Assembly (NCBI RefSeq): GCF_001579805.1
Contig: NZ_CP014546.1
Coordinates: 4,650,001 to 4,714,000, forward strand
Source of the DNA: Pseudomonas azotoformans
GTDB taxonomy: Bacteria > Pseudomonadota > Gammaproteobacteria > Pseudomonadales > Pseudomonadaceae
Direction: 5' to 3'
Length of the DNA stretch: 64,000 nt
The notes below the pieces were generated by a model that made no database searches, was not told the DNA's origin, and saw only the letters and a list, made by a program, of their open reading frames with translations. The position numbers and the translations under genes are program-made. Every line of letters starts with the position of its first letter. Positions within the stretch are counted from its first letter, which is position 1. Shown here in pieces: positions 17,599-26,514 of the stretch.

Positions 17599-17627
17599 GG
17601 GGCCAGCACGCTAGCGCGCCCGGCCCC
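17599..17627 (-). promoter_or_regulatory. Intercistronic stem-loop between aldA and the lactonase gene
   Basis: GGGGCC (17599-17604) pairs with GGCCCC (17622-17627), and the loop contains the smaller palindrome CGCTAGCG. On the transcribed (minus) strand it lies after the aldA stop, about 30 bases ahead of the lactonase start. No T-run follows, so a processing or attenuation element is more likely than a terminator. Confidence 0.4.
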
Positions 17628-17638
17628 GATTAACCAGC

Positions 17639-19072
17639 TCAGCTCTGCAGGTAAACCGCGTGGGTGTGGGTGTATTCGTACAGGCCGTGCTTGCCGTCGG
17701 CACCGCCAATGCCGGATTTGCGCACGCCGGCATGGAAGCCCTGCATGGCCTCGAAGTTCTCACGGTTGACGTAGGTTTCACCAAAGTCGATTTCGCGCAC
17801 CGCGTGCATGGCCTTGCCCAGGTCGCGCGTGTAGATCGACGACGTCAGGCCGTAGTCGCAATCGTTGGCCAGGGCGATGGCTTCGTCGAGGTCGTCGACG
17901 ATCTGGATGGGCAGCACCGGACCGAAGATCTCTTCGCGCATGATCTCCATGTCGGCGCGGCATCCAGCCAAGACCGTCGGCTGGAAGTGAAAACCCGCAC
18001 CCAAGTCGGCAATCTGCCCGCCGCTGACCAACGTTGCGCCCTGGCTCAGGGCGGTGCGTACTTTGCGGTTGACGCTGTCCAGGCCCTGGCGGTTGATCAG
18101 CGGGCCCATTTCCACGTCCGCCTGGGCGATAGGGTCGCCATAGCGGGTGGCGGACATGGCTGCGCTGATGCGTTCGATAAACTGGTCGGCAACCTTGCGC
18201 TCCACGTACACCCGCTCGGCGCAGTTGCACACCTGGCCGGTGTTGATGATGCGCGAGTCGCGGATGGCTTTGACCGCCAGCTCCAGGTCGGCATCTGCCA
18301 GTACGATGGCCGGTGCCTTGCCGCCCAGTTCCAGGTTGAGCTTGGTGATGTTCGGTGCGGCGGCCGTCATGATCCGCGAGCCGGTCGCCACGCTGCCGGT
18401 GAAGCTGATCATGTCGACGCCTGTGTGCGCCGTGAGCGCGCCGCCGACCCGGCCGTCACCGCAGACCACGTTGAACACCCCGGCGGGCAGGTCGGTTTCG
18501 GCGACGAGCTTGGCGAACTCGAAGCAGTTGTTCGGGGTTTCTTCGCTGGGCTTGATCACGATGGTGTTGCCGGTGAGCAGCGCCGGCGCCATTTTGCGCG
18601 CGATCAGGAAGAACGGGAAATTCCACGGCAGGATGCCGGCCACCACGCCCAACGGCTTGCGGAACAGGAAGATATTTTCATTGGGACGGTCGCTGGTGAT
18701 GATCTCGCCTTCGATGCGTCGTGCCCACTCGGCCATGTAGTCGAGGTAGTCGGCGGTGAAATTCACTTCCACCTCCGCCAGACCACTGACTTTGCCTTGC
18801 TCCAGGGTGATGGTGCGCGCCAGGTGCGCCACGTTCTCGCGCAGCTTGGCGGCGATGCGGCGCAGGTGGCCGGCACGTTCGATGGCGGGTTTGCGTGCCC
18901 ACATCTTTTGCGCCTGGCGTGCGGCGGCCAGGGCCTGGTCGACCTCGGCGGTGGTGGACGCCGGCACCTTCGACAGCAAGGCGCCGGTGGCCGGGTTGAG
19001 CACGTCAATGTGCGCTTCGCTGGAGCTGAAGCGGCCATTGATGAAGTTCTGGTAAACGGGAACGGATGACAT
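17639..19072 (-). CDS. aldA: Lactaldehyde dehydrogenase, AldA-type
   Basis: 477 residues, close to E. coli AldA (479). The catalytic stretch GQVCNCAERVYV with Cys282 reproduces the AldA signature; Glu248 is the general base (LELGGK), and Asn151 sits in LPWNFP. It oxidises L-lactaldehyde, the product of rhamnonate aldol cleavage, to L-lactate with NAD+. ATG 19072 is chosen for GAGGAA about nine bases upstream and for the family N-terminus; a longer frame upstream runs antiparallel to no family sequence. It follows the aldolase gene with an 11-bp gap. Confidence 0.92.
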   Translation of the reverse strand: MSSVPVYQNFINGRFSSSEAHIDVLNPATGALLSKVPASTTAEVDQALAAARQAQKMWARKPAIERAGHLRRIAAKLRENVAHLARTITLEQGKVSGLAEVEVNFTADYLDYMAEWARRIEGEIITSDRPNENIFLFRKPLGVVAGILPWNFPFFLIARKMAPALLTGNTIVIKPSEETPNNCFEFAKLVAETDLPAGVFNVVCGDGRVGGALTAHTGVDMISFTGSVATGSRIMTAAAPNITKLNLELGGKAPAIVLADADLELAVKAIRDSRIINTGQVCNCAERVYVERKVADQFIERISAAMSATRYGDPIAQADVEMGPLINRQGLDSVNRKVRTALSQGATLVSGGQIADLGAGFHFQPTVLAGCRADMEIMREEIFGPVLPIQIVDDLDEAIALANDCDYGLTSSIYTRDLGKAMHAVREIDFGETYVNRENFEAMQGFHAGVRKSGIGGADGKHGLYEYTHTHAVYLQS

Positions 19073-19083
19073 GGGCAGGTTCC

Positions 19084-19884
19084 TCAATAAGTACGCGAAG
19101 GCGCTTTCGTTTCGGCGGCAGGGCGATAGCGGGCAAGGGTGGCCAGGGCACTCTGGCGCAGGAGGCTGATGTCGATGGCCACCGCGATAAAGCGGCAACC
19201 CCAGGCCTGATAGCGGCGTGCATCGTCTTCGTTGGGCGCCAGGATGCCGCTGATCTTGCCGGCGGCGAGGGTGGCGTCGATGGCGTGCTTGATGCGCTCC
19301 TGGACCTCTGGGTGGCCGGGGTTGCCGGCGTGACCCAGGCCGATGGACAAGTCGGCGGGGCCGATGAATACAGCGTCAACGCCTTCTACGGCGGCAATCG
19401 CGGCGACGTTTTCCACGCCAAGGCGCGACTCCACCTGCACGATCAGGCACAACTCCTCATGGGCGGTGGCCAGGTAGTTGTCCACGCCGTCCCAGCGCGT
19501 AGCGCGGGTCAGACCGCCGCCGACGCCACGGATGCCGTGGGGCGGGTAACGCATGGCACGCACCAGGGCCTGGGCCTGTTCGGCGGTTTCGACCATGGGG
19601 ATCATCAAGGTCTGAGCGCCGATATCGAGCAGTTGCTTGATCAGGCTGGCGTCACTGTTGACGGCGCGCACCACGGGCGCGGTGCTGTACGGCGCGACCG
19701 TCTGCAACTGGTTGAGGACGCTCGGAACCGTGTTGGGAGCATGTTCACCGTCGATCAGCATCCAGTCGTATCCGAGGCTGGCGACGATCTCGGCAGCGTA
19801 GCCGGTGGCGAAACCGGCCCAGATGCCGTATTGGGTGGCGTCCTTGGCGAGGGCGGCCTTGAAGCCATTGCGGGGCATGTTCAT
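19084..19884 (-). CDS. 2-keto-3-deoxy-L-rhamnonate aldolase (HpcH/HpaI family)
   Basis: 266 residues, the RhmA/YfaU class. DWMLIDGEHAPN, the metal-binding Glu in VQVESRLGVENVAAI and the Asp in FIGPADLSIGLG are the class II HpcH aldolase features, and the GIRGVGG loop is RhmA-like. It splits 2-keto-3-deoxy-L-rhamnonate to pyruvate and L-lactaldehyde. It is placed between the dehydratase and AldA genes, exactly the reaction order. Start ATG 19884 has AGGAA upstream. Confidence 0.92.
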   Translation of the reverse strand: MNMPRNGFKAALAKDATQYGIWAGFATGYAAEIVASLGYDWMLIDGEHAPNTVPSVLNQLQTVAPYSTAPVVRAVNSDASLIKQLLDIGAQTLMIPMVETAEQAQALVRAMRYPPHGIRGVGGGLTRATRWDGVDNYLATAHEELCLIVQVESRLGVENVAAIAAVEGVDAVFIGPADLSIGLGHAGNPGHPEVQERIKHAIDATLAAGKISGILAPNEDDARRYQAWGCRFIAVAIDISLLRQSALATLARYRPAAETKAPSRTY

Positions 19885-19894
19885 GGCGGGTTCC

Positions 19895-21079
19895 TCAGCG
19901 GTTGTAGGGACGGTGCAGTTGGCAGTCCGGGTTCAGGTCAACGCCAAAGCCCGGCTTGTCCAGCGCCGACAAGCGCATGCGGCCATTTACCGGCACCGGT
20001 TCGCCCAACAATTGCGGGTGGAACATCGGCACCACTTCATCCGCTTTGGGCGCCATCATCAGGAACTCGGCGAATGGGCTGTTATGGCGGGTGGCGACAA
20101 AGTGATAGCTGTACACCGACGAACCGTGGGGCACGACCATTGCGTTATGCGCATCCGCCAACGCCGAGATTTTCACCAGTTCGGTGAGGCCGCCGCACCA
20201 GCCGACGTCGGGCTGGATGATGTCGCAGCAGCCCATCTCTAGCAGCATGCGGAAACCCCAGCGGGTGGCTTCGTGTTCGCCGGTGGTCACCAACATGCCT
20301 TTGGGCACGTTGTTGCGCAGGGCGGCATAGCCCCAATAATCGTCTGGGGACAGCGCTTCTTCGATCCACTTCAGGCCATGCTCATGGGCGCCGATCGCCA
20401 GCTTGGTGGCGTAGTTCAAATCCAGGCTCATCCAGCAATCGAGCATCAGCCAGAAGTCAGGGCCGACCCGTTCACGCATGGTCGCCAGCGCTTCGAGGTT
20501 CTTGCGCAGGCCTTCTTCGCCTTCGCTGGGGCCGTGGTGCAGGGGCATTTTGCCGCCGATAAAACCCATTTTCTGCGCGAGATCCGGGCGCGCGCCGGTG
20601 GCGTAGAACTGCAACTCATCCCGCACCGCGCCGCCGAGCAGTTGGTGCACGGGTTCCTGGCGGATTTTGCCGAGCAGGTCCCACAACGCCAGGTCGACGC
20701 CGGAAATCGTGTTGATCACCAGGCCCTTACGCCCGTAATACAGGGTGGACTGGTACATCTGGTCCCAGATTTTTTCGATGTCGGTGACGCGGGCGCCTTC
20801 GATAAAGCGCGCCAGGTGTTTCTCGACAATGTAAGCCGCCGGTTCACCGCCAGTGGTCACAGCGAAACCGACGGTGCCGTCGCTGGCTTCGATCTCCACC
20901 ACCAGGGTGCCGAGCACGTTGATGCCAAAGCTGCGACGGCTCTGGCGGTACTCGGGGTACTTGCTCATCGGCGTGGAAATGTGGTCGTCGATCCAATGCC
21001 CATCGGCCTGGTCGTGGTAATCGGCGCCGCCGCCTCGCAGTACAAAGGCGCGGACGTGTTTGATGGTGAGATGACCCAT
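19895..21079 (-). CDS. rhmD: L-rhamnonate dehydratase RhmD
   Basis: 394 residues, enolase superfamily. Metal ligands Asp214 (MLDCWMS), Glu240 (KWIEEAL) and Glu268 (TTGEHEA) and the base His318 (VVPHGSS) are all present, with the spacing known for E. coli RhmD. The N-terminal [19 protein letters not shown] capping loop is specific to rhamnonate dehydratases. It forms 2-keto-3-deoxy-L-rhamnonate. ATG 21079 is preceded by GGAGTCAC; the open frame continues about 60 codons upstream into the MFS gene without homology. Confidence 0.94.
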   Translation of the reverse strand: MGHLTIKHVRAFVLRGGGADYHDQADGHWIDDHISTPMSKYPEYRQSRRSFGINVLGTLVVEIEASDGTVGFAVTTGGEPAAYIVEKHLARFIEGARVTDIEKIWDQMYQSTLYYGRKGLVINTISGVDLALWDLLGKIRQEPVHQLLGGAVRDELQFYATGARPDLAQKMGFIGGKMPLHHGPSEGEEGLRKNLEALATMRERVGPDFWLMLDCWMSLDLNYATKLAIGAHEHGLKWIEEALSPDDYWGYAALRNNVPKGMLVTTGEHEATRWGFRMLLEMGCCDIIQPDVGWCGGLTELVKISALADAHNAMVVPHGSSVYSYHFVATRHNSPFAEFLMMAPKADEVVPMFHPQLLGEPVPVNGRMRLSALDKPGFGVDLNPDCQLHRPYNR

Positions 21080-21095
21080 GATGTGACTCCTGGCG

Positions 21096-22391
21096 TTAAA
21101 CAGTGGCCGGCGTTTTCGACGCGGTGCGGCCGGGTGAATGGATGCCCAGCACCAGCAATGCAGCCAGTACCGTGGTGGCGGACAGCAGGTACAGGCCGGC
21201 TGCCGGGGAATTGAAGGCGCCTTCGGCCCAGTGCTTGATGACCGGTGCGATGAAGCCACCGAGGGCGCCGAAGGAATTGATCAGTGCAATGCCGGCTGCG
21301 GCAGCGCTGCCGGCCAGGTAGCTGGAGGGGAAAGTCCAGAACACCGGTTGCACCGCGATGAACCCCGAGGCGGCAAAGCACAGCGCGAGCATGCCCAGCA
21401 GCGGGTTGGCGAAGGTCACCGAGCAGGCAATGCCCGCTGCAGCCATCAGCAGGGTCAGGCAGGCGGTCTGGCGACGCAGGCCGGTACGGTCGCTGTAGCT
21501 GGGAATCCACCAGGCCGCAAACAGTGCGCAGAGCCAGGGAATGGCCGAGACCAGCCCGACCATCAAGCCGACCTTGGTGCCGAGCAGATCGCCCACTTGG
21601 GTCGGCAGGTAAAACACCACGCCGTAGACGCTGGCCTGGATCAGCAGGTACACCAGGCACAAGTACAACACCGCGGGTTGGCACAGCACGGTGAGCAGGC
21701 TGCGACCGTGGGAGGTTTTGTGCTGGTCTTCGCTGTCCAGCAGGCTTTGGATCTGCTGGCGTTCAGCGCAGGTCAGCCACTGGGCATCGGCGGGGCGATT
21801 GTCGAGGTACCAATAGGCCCAAATGCCTACTGCGGTCGCCATCAGGCCTTCCACCGCGAACAGCCACTGCCAGCCGTGTATGCCGCCAAACCCATCCATT
21901 TCCAGCAGCAAACCGGACAACGGGCTACCGAAGATGAAGGCCAGCGGCGCACCGAAATAGAAGAAACCCATGGCCTTGCCGCGCACGGCCTGGGGGAACC
22001 AGTAGGTAAGGTAAAGAATGACGCCGGGGAAAAATCCGGCTTCGGCCACACCGAGTAAAAAGCGCAGCACGTAGAAGCTGGTTTCGTTGTGGGCAAACAC
22101 CATGGCCGCCGAAATCAGGCCCCAGCTGACCATGATGCGGCACATCCACAGACGGGCGCCGACGCGGTGCAGGATCAGGTTGCTCGGCACTTCGAGCAGC
22201 GCGTAGCCGACAAAAAACACGCCGGCGCCAAACGCAAAGGCAGCGTCGCTTAAACCGGTGTCGGCCTGGAAAGCTTGTTTGGCGAACCCGACGTTGGCGC
22301 GGTCGAGAAAGGCCATGATGTACATCAACAGCAGGAAGGGCAGCAGTCGCCAAGAAATCTTGGCGAGCAGGGGCGCGGGGAGGGTTTTCAT
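21096..22391 (-). CDS. MFS transporter of the anion:cation symporter family, probable L-rhamnonate carrier
   Basis: 431 residues, 12 membrane helices. The first helix [19 protein letters not shown] is the ACS-family signature shared by RhmT, phthalate and glucarate carriers. It is the promoter-proximal gene of the nine-gene operon and lies next to rhmD, as RhmT does in E. coli, so rhamnonate import is the leading idea. With rhaT also present the cell would take both the sugar and its acid. Substrate is inferred from context only. Confidence 0.85.
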   Translation of the reverse strand: MKTLPAPLLAKISWRLLPFLLLMYIMAFLDRANVGFAKQAFQADTGLSDAAFAFGAGVFFVGYALLEVPSNLILHRVGARLWMCRIMVSWGLISAAMVFAHNETSFYVLRFLLGVAEAGFFPGVILYLTYWFPQAVRGKAMGFFYFGAPLAFIFGSPLSGLLLEMDGFGGIHGWQWLFAVEGLMATAVGIWAYWYLDNRPADAQWLTCAERQQIQSLLDSEDQHKTSHGRSLLTVLCQPAVLYLCLVYLLIQASVYGVVFYLPTQVGDLLGTKVGLMVGLVSAIPWLCALFAAWWIPSYSDRTGLRRQTACLTLLMAAAGIACSVTFANPLLGMLALCFAASGFIAVQPVFWTFPSSYLAGSAAAAGIALINSFGALGGFIAPVIKHWAEGAFNSPAAGLYLLSATTVLAALLVLGIHSPGRTASKTPATV

Positions 22392-22474
22392 AGTGGCGTC
22401 CGATGTTTTGTTCTTATGGGACGGACTGTACGGCGGCCGAGCAATACGCTACAAATCGAATCTCGCTTACAACT

Positions 22475-22491
22475 GATAACCTCAGGGTATC
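22475..22491. promoter_or_regulatory. Candidate LysR-type operator of the rhamnose operon
   Basis: GATAACC-TCA-GGGTATC is an inverted repeat with one mismatch and contains a T-N11-A core (22477 to 22489), the hallmark of LysR binding sites. It lies in the divergent gap, 17 bases before the regulator start, a usual autoregulation position. Binding is inferred. Confidence 0.5.
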
Positions 22492-22507
22492 GATAACAAG
22501 GATAAAA

Positions 22508-23449
22508 ATGCGCAGTCCCGCGATCTCTCCCAGCCTGTTCAACCGCCTGCGCTACAAGCACCTGCATATGCTCGTTGCGCTGAGCTCCAGCCAAAACCTG
22601 CACCGTGCGTCACAGGCGCTGAACATGTCGCAGCCTGCCGCCACGCGCATGCTGCGCGAAATCGAGGACATGTTTGCCTGTGATCTCTTCGAGCGGTTGC
22701 CTAGGGGCATGCGTCCTACGGCACTTGGCCAGGAGTTGATTCGCTTTGCCGAATCCGCCTTGAGCGGCCTGGACCGTTGCGCCGAAGACTTAATGGCACG
22801 ACAGCAGGGCGGTTACGGCTACCTGTCGATTGGCACCATCATGGGGGCGGCGCCGGACCTGGTGATGGATTCCATCGCGCAGATCAAATCGCTGAACCCG
22901 CAACTGCGTATCCGCATCATGGGTGACACCAGCGACCAGGTGATCCAGTTGCTTGAACAGGGACGCATCGACCTGGCTATCTCGCGCCGTAATGCCGCCA
23001 CCGACAACGAGCACTACAGCTTCGAACCCCTGGGCAACGAACGCTTGCTGGTGGTTGTGCACGCGGGCCACCCCTTGGCCCAGCGTGAGCAGTTGATGCT
23101 GGATGAACTGGTGCGCGACTGGCCGTGGATCCTGCAACCGCAAACCAGCCCGGCGCGCATCGGCTTCGACCAGGCGCTGCAGGATCTGGCGCTGCCCAGC
23201 CCGGCGGACATCATCGAATGCAGCTCGGTTTACTCCATGCAGCAGTTGATCCAGCTGACCGACGCGGTGATGGTGCTGTCCGAAAGTGCACTGCGTGATT
23301 ACCTGAAAATGGGCCTGGTGGTGGCGCTGCCGGTGGCCCTCGACGTGCGACTGGCGCCGTTTGGCATGTTGTTGCGCAAGGGCGAAGTGGTGAGCCGCGA
23401 GCTGGGGTTGTTTATCGACTTGTTGCGACAGAAGGCCGCGATGCTTTGA
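22508..23449 (+). CDS. LysR-family regulator, divergent from the rhamnose operon
   Basis: 313 residues. N-terminal winged HTH (LVALSSSQNLHRASQALNMSQPAATRMLREIE) and a periplasmic-binding-protein-like effector domain (residues about 95-305). The helix with QNLHRASQALN and the G-Y-L-S-I-G start of the effector domain resemble the GbpR/CbL subgroup that senses sugars or sugar acids. ATG 22508 is chosen for AAGGA six bases upstream; a frame 35 codons longer has no family similarity. Its divergent position makes it the likely activator of the nine rhamnose genes, with rhamnonate or a downstream keto acid as a plausible effector (inference). Confidence 0.88.
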   Translation: MRSPAISPSLFNRLRYKHLHMLVALSSSQNLHRASQALNMSQPAATRMLREIEDMFACDLFERLPRGMRPTALGQELIRFAESALSGLDRCAEDLMARQQGGYGYLSIGTIMGAAPDLVMDSIAQIKSLNPQLRIRIMGDTSDQVIQLLEQGRIDLAISRRNAATDNEHYSFEPLGNERLLVVVHAGHPLAQREQLMLDELVRDWPWILQPQTSPARIGFDQALQDLALPSPADIIECSSVYSMQQLIQLTDAVMVLSESALRDYLKMGLVVALPVALDVRLAPFGMLLRKGEVVSRELGLFIDLLRQKAAML

Positions 23450-23489
23450 ACGCGATGTGTAAAGGGCATGGTGCGTCGGCACGATATTA

Positions 23490-23508
23490 AATAGAATGAA
23501 TCTCATTT
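23490..23508 (+). promoter_or_regulatory. Weak candidate Fur box before the ECF sigma gene
   Basis: AATAGAATGAATCTCATTT shares the AT-rich GAAT..TCTCATT pattern of Pseudomonas Fur sites but matches the 19-bp consensus at only about half the positions. It sits about 30-50 bases before a FecI-type gene, where Fur control is usual. Treat as a suggestion. Confidence 0.3.
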
Positions 23509-23540
23509 GAGACTCACTCGCGCCGCGCAGGTCGCTTGCC

Positions 23541-24059
23541 ATGAATGATGCTGTTGTTCCGACCCTCGCCCCCGAACTGACGCTGTCGAGCCTGTACCGT
23601 GACCACCGCAGTTGGCTGGAAAGCTGGCTGCGCCGGCGCCTGGGCAATGCCTGGGATGCGGCTGACCTGAGCCAGGATACGTTCTTGCGGGTGCTCGCCA
23701 GCGCCCAGCCGATTGCGCAGATGCAGGAGCCGCGTGCCTATCTGGTCACCGTCGGCAAGCGCCTGTTGGTGAATTTTCATCAGCGGCGCAGCCTTGAACA
23801 GGCCTATCTGAAGGCCTTGGCGAGCCTCCCCGAAACCTGCGTGCCGTCGCCCGAACAGCGTTGGCTGGTGCTGGAAACCCTGCAAGCCCTGGATGAATTG
23901 CTCGATGGTTTGCCGGTGCTGGTCCGCCGAGCCTTCCTGTGGAGCCAATTGGAAGGCTTGGGCTACCGAGAGATCGCCGAGCGCCTGGACGTGTCGGAAC
24001 GCACCGTAAAACGCTACATGGCCCAGGCCTACGAACACTGCCTGCTGGTGGACCTGTGA
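23541..24059 (+). CDS. ECF sigma factor, FecI type
   Basis: 172 residues. Region 2 reads WDAADLSQDTFLRVL ... EPRAYLVTVGKRLLVNFHQRR, and region 4 is LPVLVRRAFLWSQLEGLGYREIAERLDVSERTVKRYMAQA, with the HTH; this is the iron-starvation (FecI) group. It normally directs polymerase to a TonB-dependent receptor gene after a signal from FecR. The FecR gene follows with GTG/TGA overlap. Unusually no receptor gene is adjacent, so its target must be elsewhere. Confidence 0.92.
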   Translation: MNDAVVPTLAPELTLSSLYRDHRSWLESWLRRRLGNAWDAADLSQDTFLRVLASAQPIAQMQEPRAYLVTVGKRLLVNFHQRRSLEQAYLKALASLPETCVPSPEQRWLVLETLQALDELLDGLPVLVRRAFLWSQLEGLGYREIAERLDVSERTVKRYMAQAYEHCLLVDL

Positions 24060-24973
24060 GCCGCGACGTCGCCCGCGCCGCCGCGCAATGGTTGGCGCTA
24101 CTGGAGTCCGGTGCGGCCACCGAGCGTGATCACGCCGCGTTGCAGCATTGGCGTGACAGCCACCCCCAGCATGAACAGACCTGGCAAAAAGCCCAGACCC
24201 TGCGCCAGCGTTTCAGCGACTTGCCCCAGGCCTTGGCGATGGCCAGCCTCGACCGTCCGCAACCGGGACGCCGTGCCGTACTCAAGCGTGCGCTGGGGAT
24301 CGCTGCACTGGTGCCGACCGCGTGGTTGATCAGCCGCCAATTGCCCATCGAGGCCTGGCGTGCCGACTTGCACACCGCCACCGGCGAGCGCAAACGCATG
24401 TCCCTGGCCGATGGCGGCAGCTTGCAGCTCAATACCGCGACGGCGGTGGACGTGGACCTGGCGCAGCGCCGCATCAGCCTGGTTGAGGGTGAGCTGGCGT
24501 TGAATGTGCCAGGCATGACGGCGATGACCGTGCACACACGCTACGGCGAGCTGCGGGTCAGCCAGGCTGAGGTGTGTGTGCGGCAGCTGGCCACGGGTTG
24601 CCTGGTGTCGGTGCTCAAGGGCTCGGTCCAGGTGCGCGATTTGAGCGGGCAGATGGCGACCTTGCAAGGTGGGCAGCAAGCGCCGCTCAAAGCCAGCGGC
24701 CTAGGGACCTGGGTGCCTTTCGATGTGCTGCAACTCGGCTGGCGCGATGGCGTGCTGACCGCGCAGAATCAGACGCTGGGTGACTTTCTGCGGGAGCTGG
24801 AGCGTTATCGACCGGGTGTGTTGCGCTGGGAGCCGAGCCTGGAAGACCTGCGGGTTACCGGTAGTTTTCGCCTGGACGACACCGACCGCATCCTCAACCT
24901 GCTGGCCTCAAGCCTGGGGCTGGAGGTGCAGGCGCGGACGCGGTATTGGGTGACCTTGCGCAAGGTCGTCTAA
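24056..24973 (+). CDS. FecR-family anti-sigma regulator
   Basis: 305 residues starting at a GTG that overlaps the sigma gene stop (GTGA). The N-terminal cytoplasmic part (AAQWLALLESGAATERDHAALQHW) is the DUF4880 sigma-binding segment; one membrane helix lies at about residues 85-105 (ALGIAALVPTAWLI); the periplasmic FecR domain follows with TGERKRMSLADGGSLQLNTATAV. The C-terminal end (about 235-305) resembles the STN-like fold that meets the receptor signalling domain. It passes a surface siderophore signal to its sigma factor. Its stop overlaps that of the convergent ABC gene by four bases, so the usual downstream receptor gene is absent. Confidence 0.9.
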   Translation: MSRDVARAAAQWLALLESGAATERDHAALQHWRDSHPQHEQTWQKAQTLRQRFSDLPQALAMASLDRPQPGRRAVLKRALGIAALVPTAWLISRQLPIEAWRADLHTATGERKRMSLADGGSLQLNTATAVDVDLAQRRISLVEGELALNVPGMTAMTVHTRYGELRVSQAEVCVRQLATGCLVSVLKGSVQVRDLSGQMATLQGGQQAPLKASGLGTWVPFDVLQLGWRDGVLTAQNQTLGDFLRELERYRPGVLRWEPSLEDLRVTGSFRLDDTDRILNLLASSLGLEVQARTRYWVTLRKVV

Positions 24974-25686
24974 ATCACGTGGGCCCGTTGCAGCTCAGTC
25001 AAGGATTGCGCCTTGAGCTGCGCCAACAACGGATCACGCCGGTCACGCGGGTGCGGCAGATTCACCGCCAATTCCTGGCGAATGCTGCTCGGTCGGTTGT
25101 CCATCACCAGCACCCGGTCACTCAGGTACAGCGCCTCGTCCACATCATGGGTCACCAGCAACAAGGCGATGGCATGGTGTTCGGCCAATTGCAGCAGTAG
25201 GTCCTGCAGCTTCATGCGGGTAAAGGCATCCACTGCACTGAACGGCTCATCCAGCAGCAACACCTGCGGCCGTGAATACAACCCCCGCGCAATGGCCACC
25301 CGCTGCGCCATGCCGCCGGACAATGCCTTGGGCAGTGCCTGGGCAAAGCCCTTGAGGCCGACTTCCTCGATCAACTGCGTGATCCAGGCCTTGTCGTAGT
25401 GGCTGTCATCGCTGAAACCGATGTTCTGTTCCACCGTGAGCCAGGGCATCAGCCGTGGCTCCTGGAACACAAAGGCCACTTCGCCATCGGGGCTGTGCAG
25501 TTCACCCTGGAAGTCCGTTTCCAGGCCGGCGACGATGCGCAGCAAGGTGCTTTTGCCGCAGCCGCTGGGGCCGAGCAGGCTCACGGCTTCCCGTGGTTGC
25601 AGCACCAAACGCACGTCTTTCAACACGGTGGTGCTGGCAAAGCTTTTACGCGCGACATGAATATCCAACAGAGGTTGCGCGCTCAT
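24970..25686 (-). CDS. ABC transporter ATP-binding protein, SsuB/TauB-like
   Basis: 238 residues. Walker A GPSGCGKST, Q-loop VFQEPRLMPW, signature LSGGMAQR, Walker B VLLLDEPF and switch His in VTHD are all present. VFQEPRLMPW is characteristic of the nitrate/sulfonate/taurine branch. ATG 25686 overlaps the permease stop (25683) as ATGA; a longer frame lies within the permease gene. It powers the importer encoded by the next two genes. No alkanesulfonate monooxygenase is beside it, so the substrate within this branch is open. Confidence 0.9.
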   Translation of the reverse strand: MSAQPLLDIHVARKSFASTTVLKDVRLVLQPREAVSLLGPSGCGKSTLLRIVAGLETDFQGELHSPDGEVAFVFQEPRLMPWLTVEQNIGFSDDSHYDKAWITQLIEEVGLKGFAQALPKALSGGMAQRVAIARGLYSRPQVLLLDEPFSAVDAFTRMKLQDLLLQLAEHHAIALLLVTHDVDEALYLSDRVLVMDNRPSSIRQELAVNLPHPRDRRDPLLAQLKAQSLTELQRAHVI

Positions 25687-26507
25687 TGCCCGGCTCCCTG
25701 GAAGGTATCGCGCCAGGCCAGGCAACGCGTTTCCAGCGCCGCGAGCAGGCCATCGCTGACTTTGCCCAACAGCGCCAACACGATAATCGCCGCCAGCACG
25801 ATATCCGGCCGCGAAGTCTCCCGCCCATCACTGAGCAGGTAACCCAAGCCCTTGGTCGCCGCGATCAGCTCGGCTGCCACCAGAAACATCCACGCCAGGC
25901 TCAAGCCACTGCGCAACCCGGTGAACAGGCCGGGCAGGGCGGCGGGCAGCAGGATCCGACGCACCAGCCGCCACCGGCTGAAACCGTACATCTGCCCGAC
26001 TTCCACCAGCTTGCGGTCGATATCGCGGATGGCAGCGACACCATTGAGGTACACCGGGAAAAACGCGCCAATCGCGATCAGCACGATCTTCGAGGTTTCG
26101 TCGATGCCCAGCCACAGCAGCAACAGCGGCACCCAGGCCAGGCTCGGGATCGAACGCAGCCCGGCAAACGTCGGTTCCAGGTAGGCTTCGGCCTCGCGGC
26201 TCAAACCGACCCAGGCGGCAAACACCAGGGCCAGGCTGGCGCCAATGGCAAAGCCCAACAGTACCCGGCCGAGGCTGGCGCTGATGTGTTTCCACAATGC
26301 GCCTTCGGCCAGGTCGGTGAGGGTCACGGCGATTTCGCTGGGTGCCGGCATCTGGTACGACGGCAGCCAACCCACGCGCACCACCACCTCCAGCACCAGC
26401 AGGATCAGCACCGGCAACACCAGGCCCTTGAGCCGCCTTGGCCAGGCACTGCGGTTGATCACCACCGGTGCGGCAAGGGGCAATGCTTGGGTTTTGCTGG
26501 TCATCAC
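25683..26507 (-). CDS. ABC transporter permease, SsuC/TauC-like
   Basis: 274 residues with about six membrane helices. The cytoplasmic EAA loop reads VGQMYGFSRWRLVRRILLPAALPGLFTGLR, in its normal place two-thirds along. SIPSLAWVPLLLLWLGIDE is the sulfonate/nitrate-branch permease signature. It lies between the binding-protein and ATPase genes with a 7-bp gap and a 4-bp overlap, so it is one operon of three genes. Confidence 0.9.
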   Translation of the reverse strand: MMTSKTQALPLAAPVVINRSAWPRRLKGLVLPVLILLVLEVVVRVGWLPSYQMPAPSEIAVTLTDLAEGALWKHISASLGRVLLGFAIGASLALVFAAWVGLSREAEAYLEPTFAGLRSIPSLAWVPLLLLWLGIDETSKIVLIAIGAFFPVYLNGVAAIRDIDRKLVEVGQMYGFSRWRLVRRILLPAALPGLFTGLRSGLSLAWMFLVAAELIAATKGLGYLLSDGRETSRPDIVLAAIIVLALLGKVSDGLLAALETRCLAWRDTFQGAGQ

Positions 26508-26514
26508 GGGCTCC

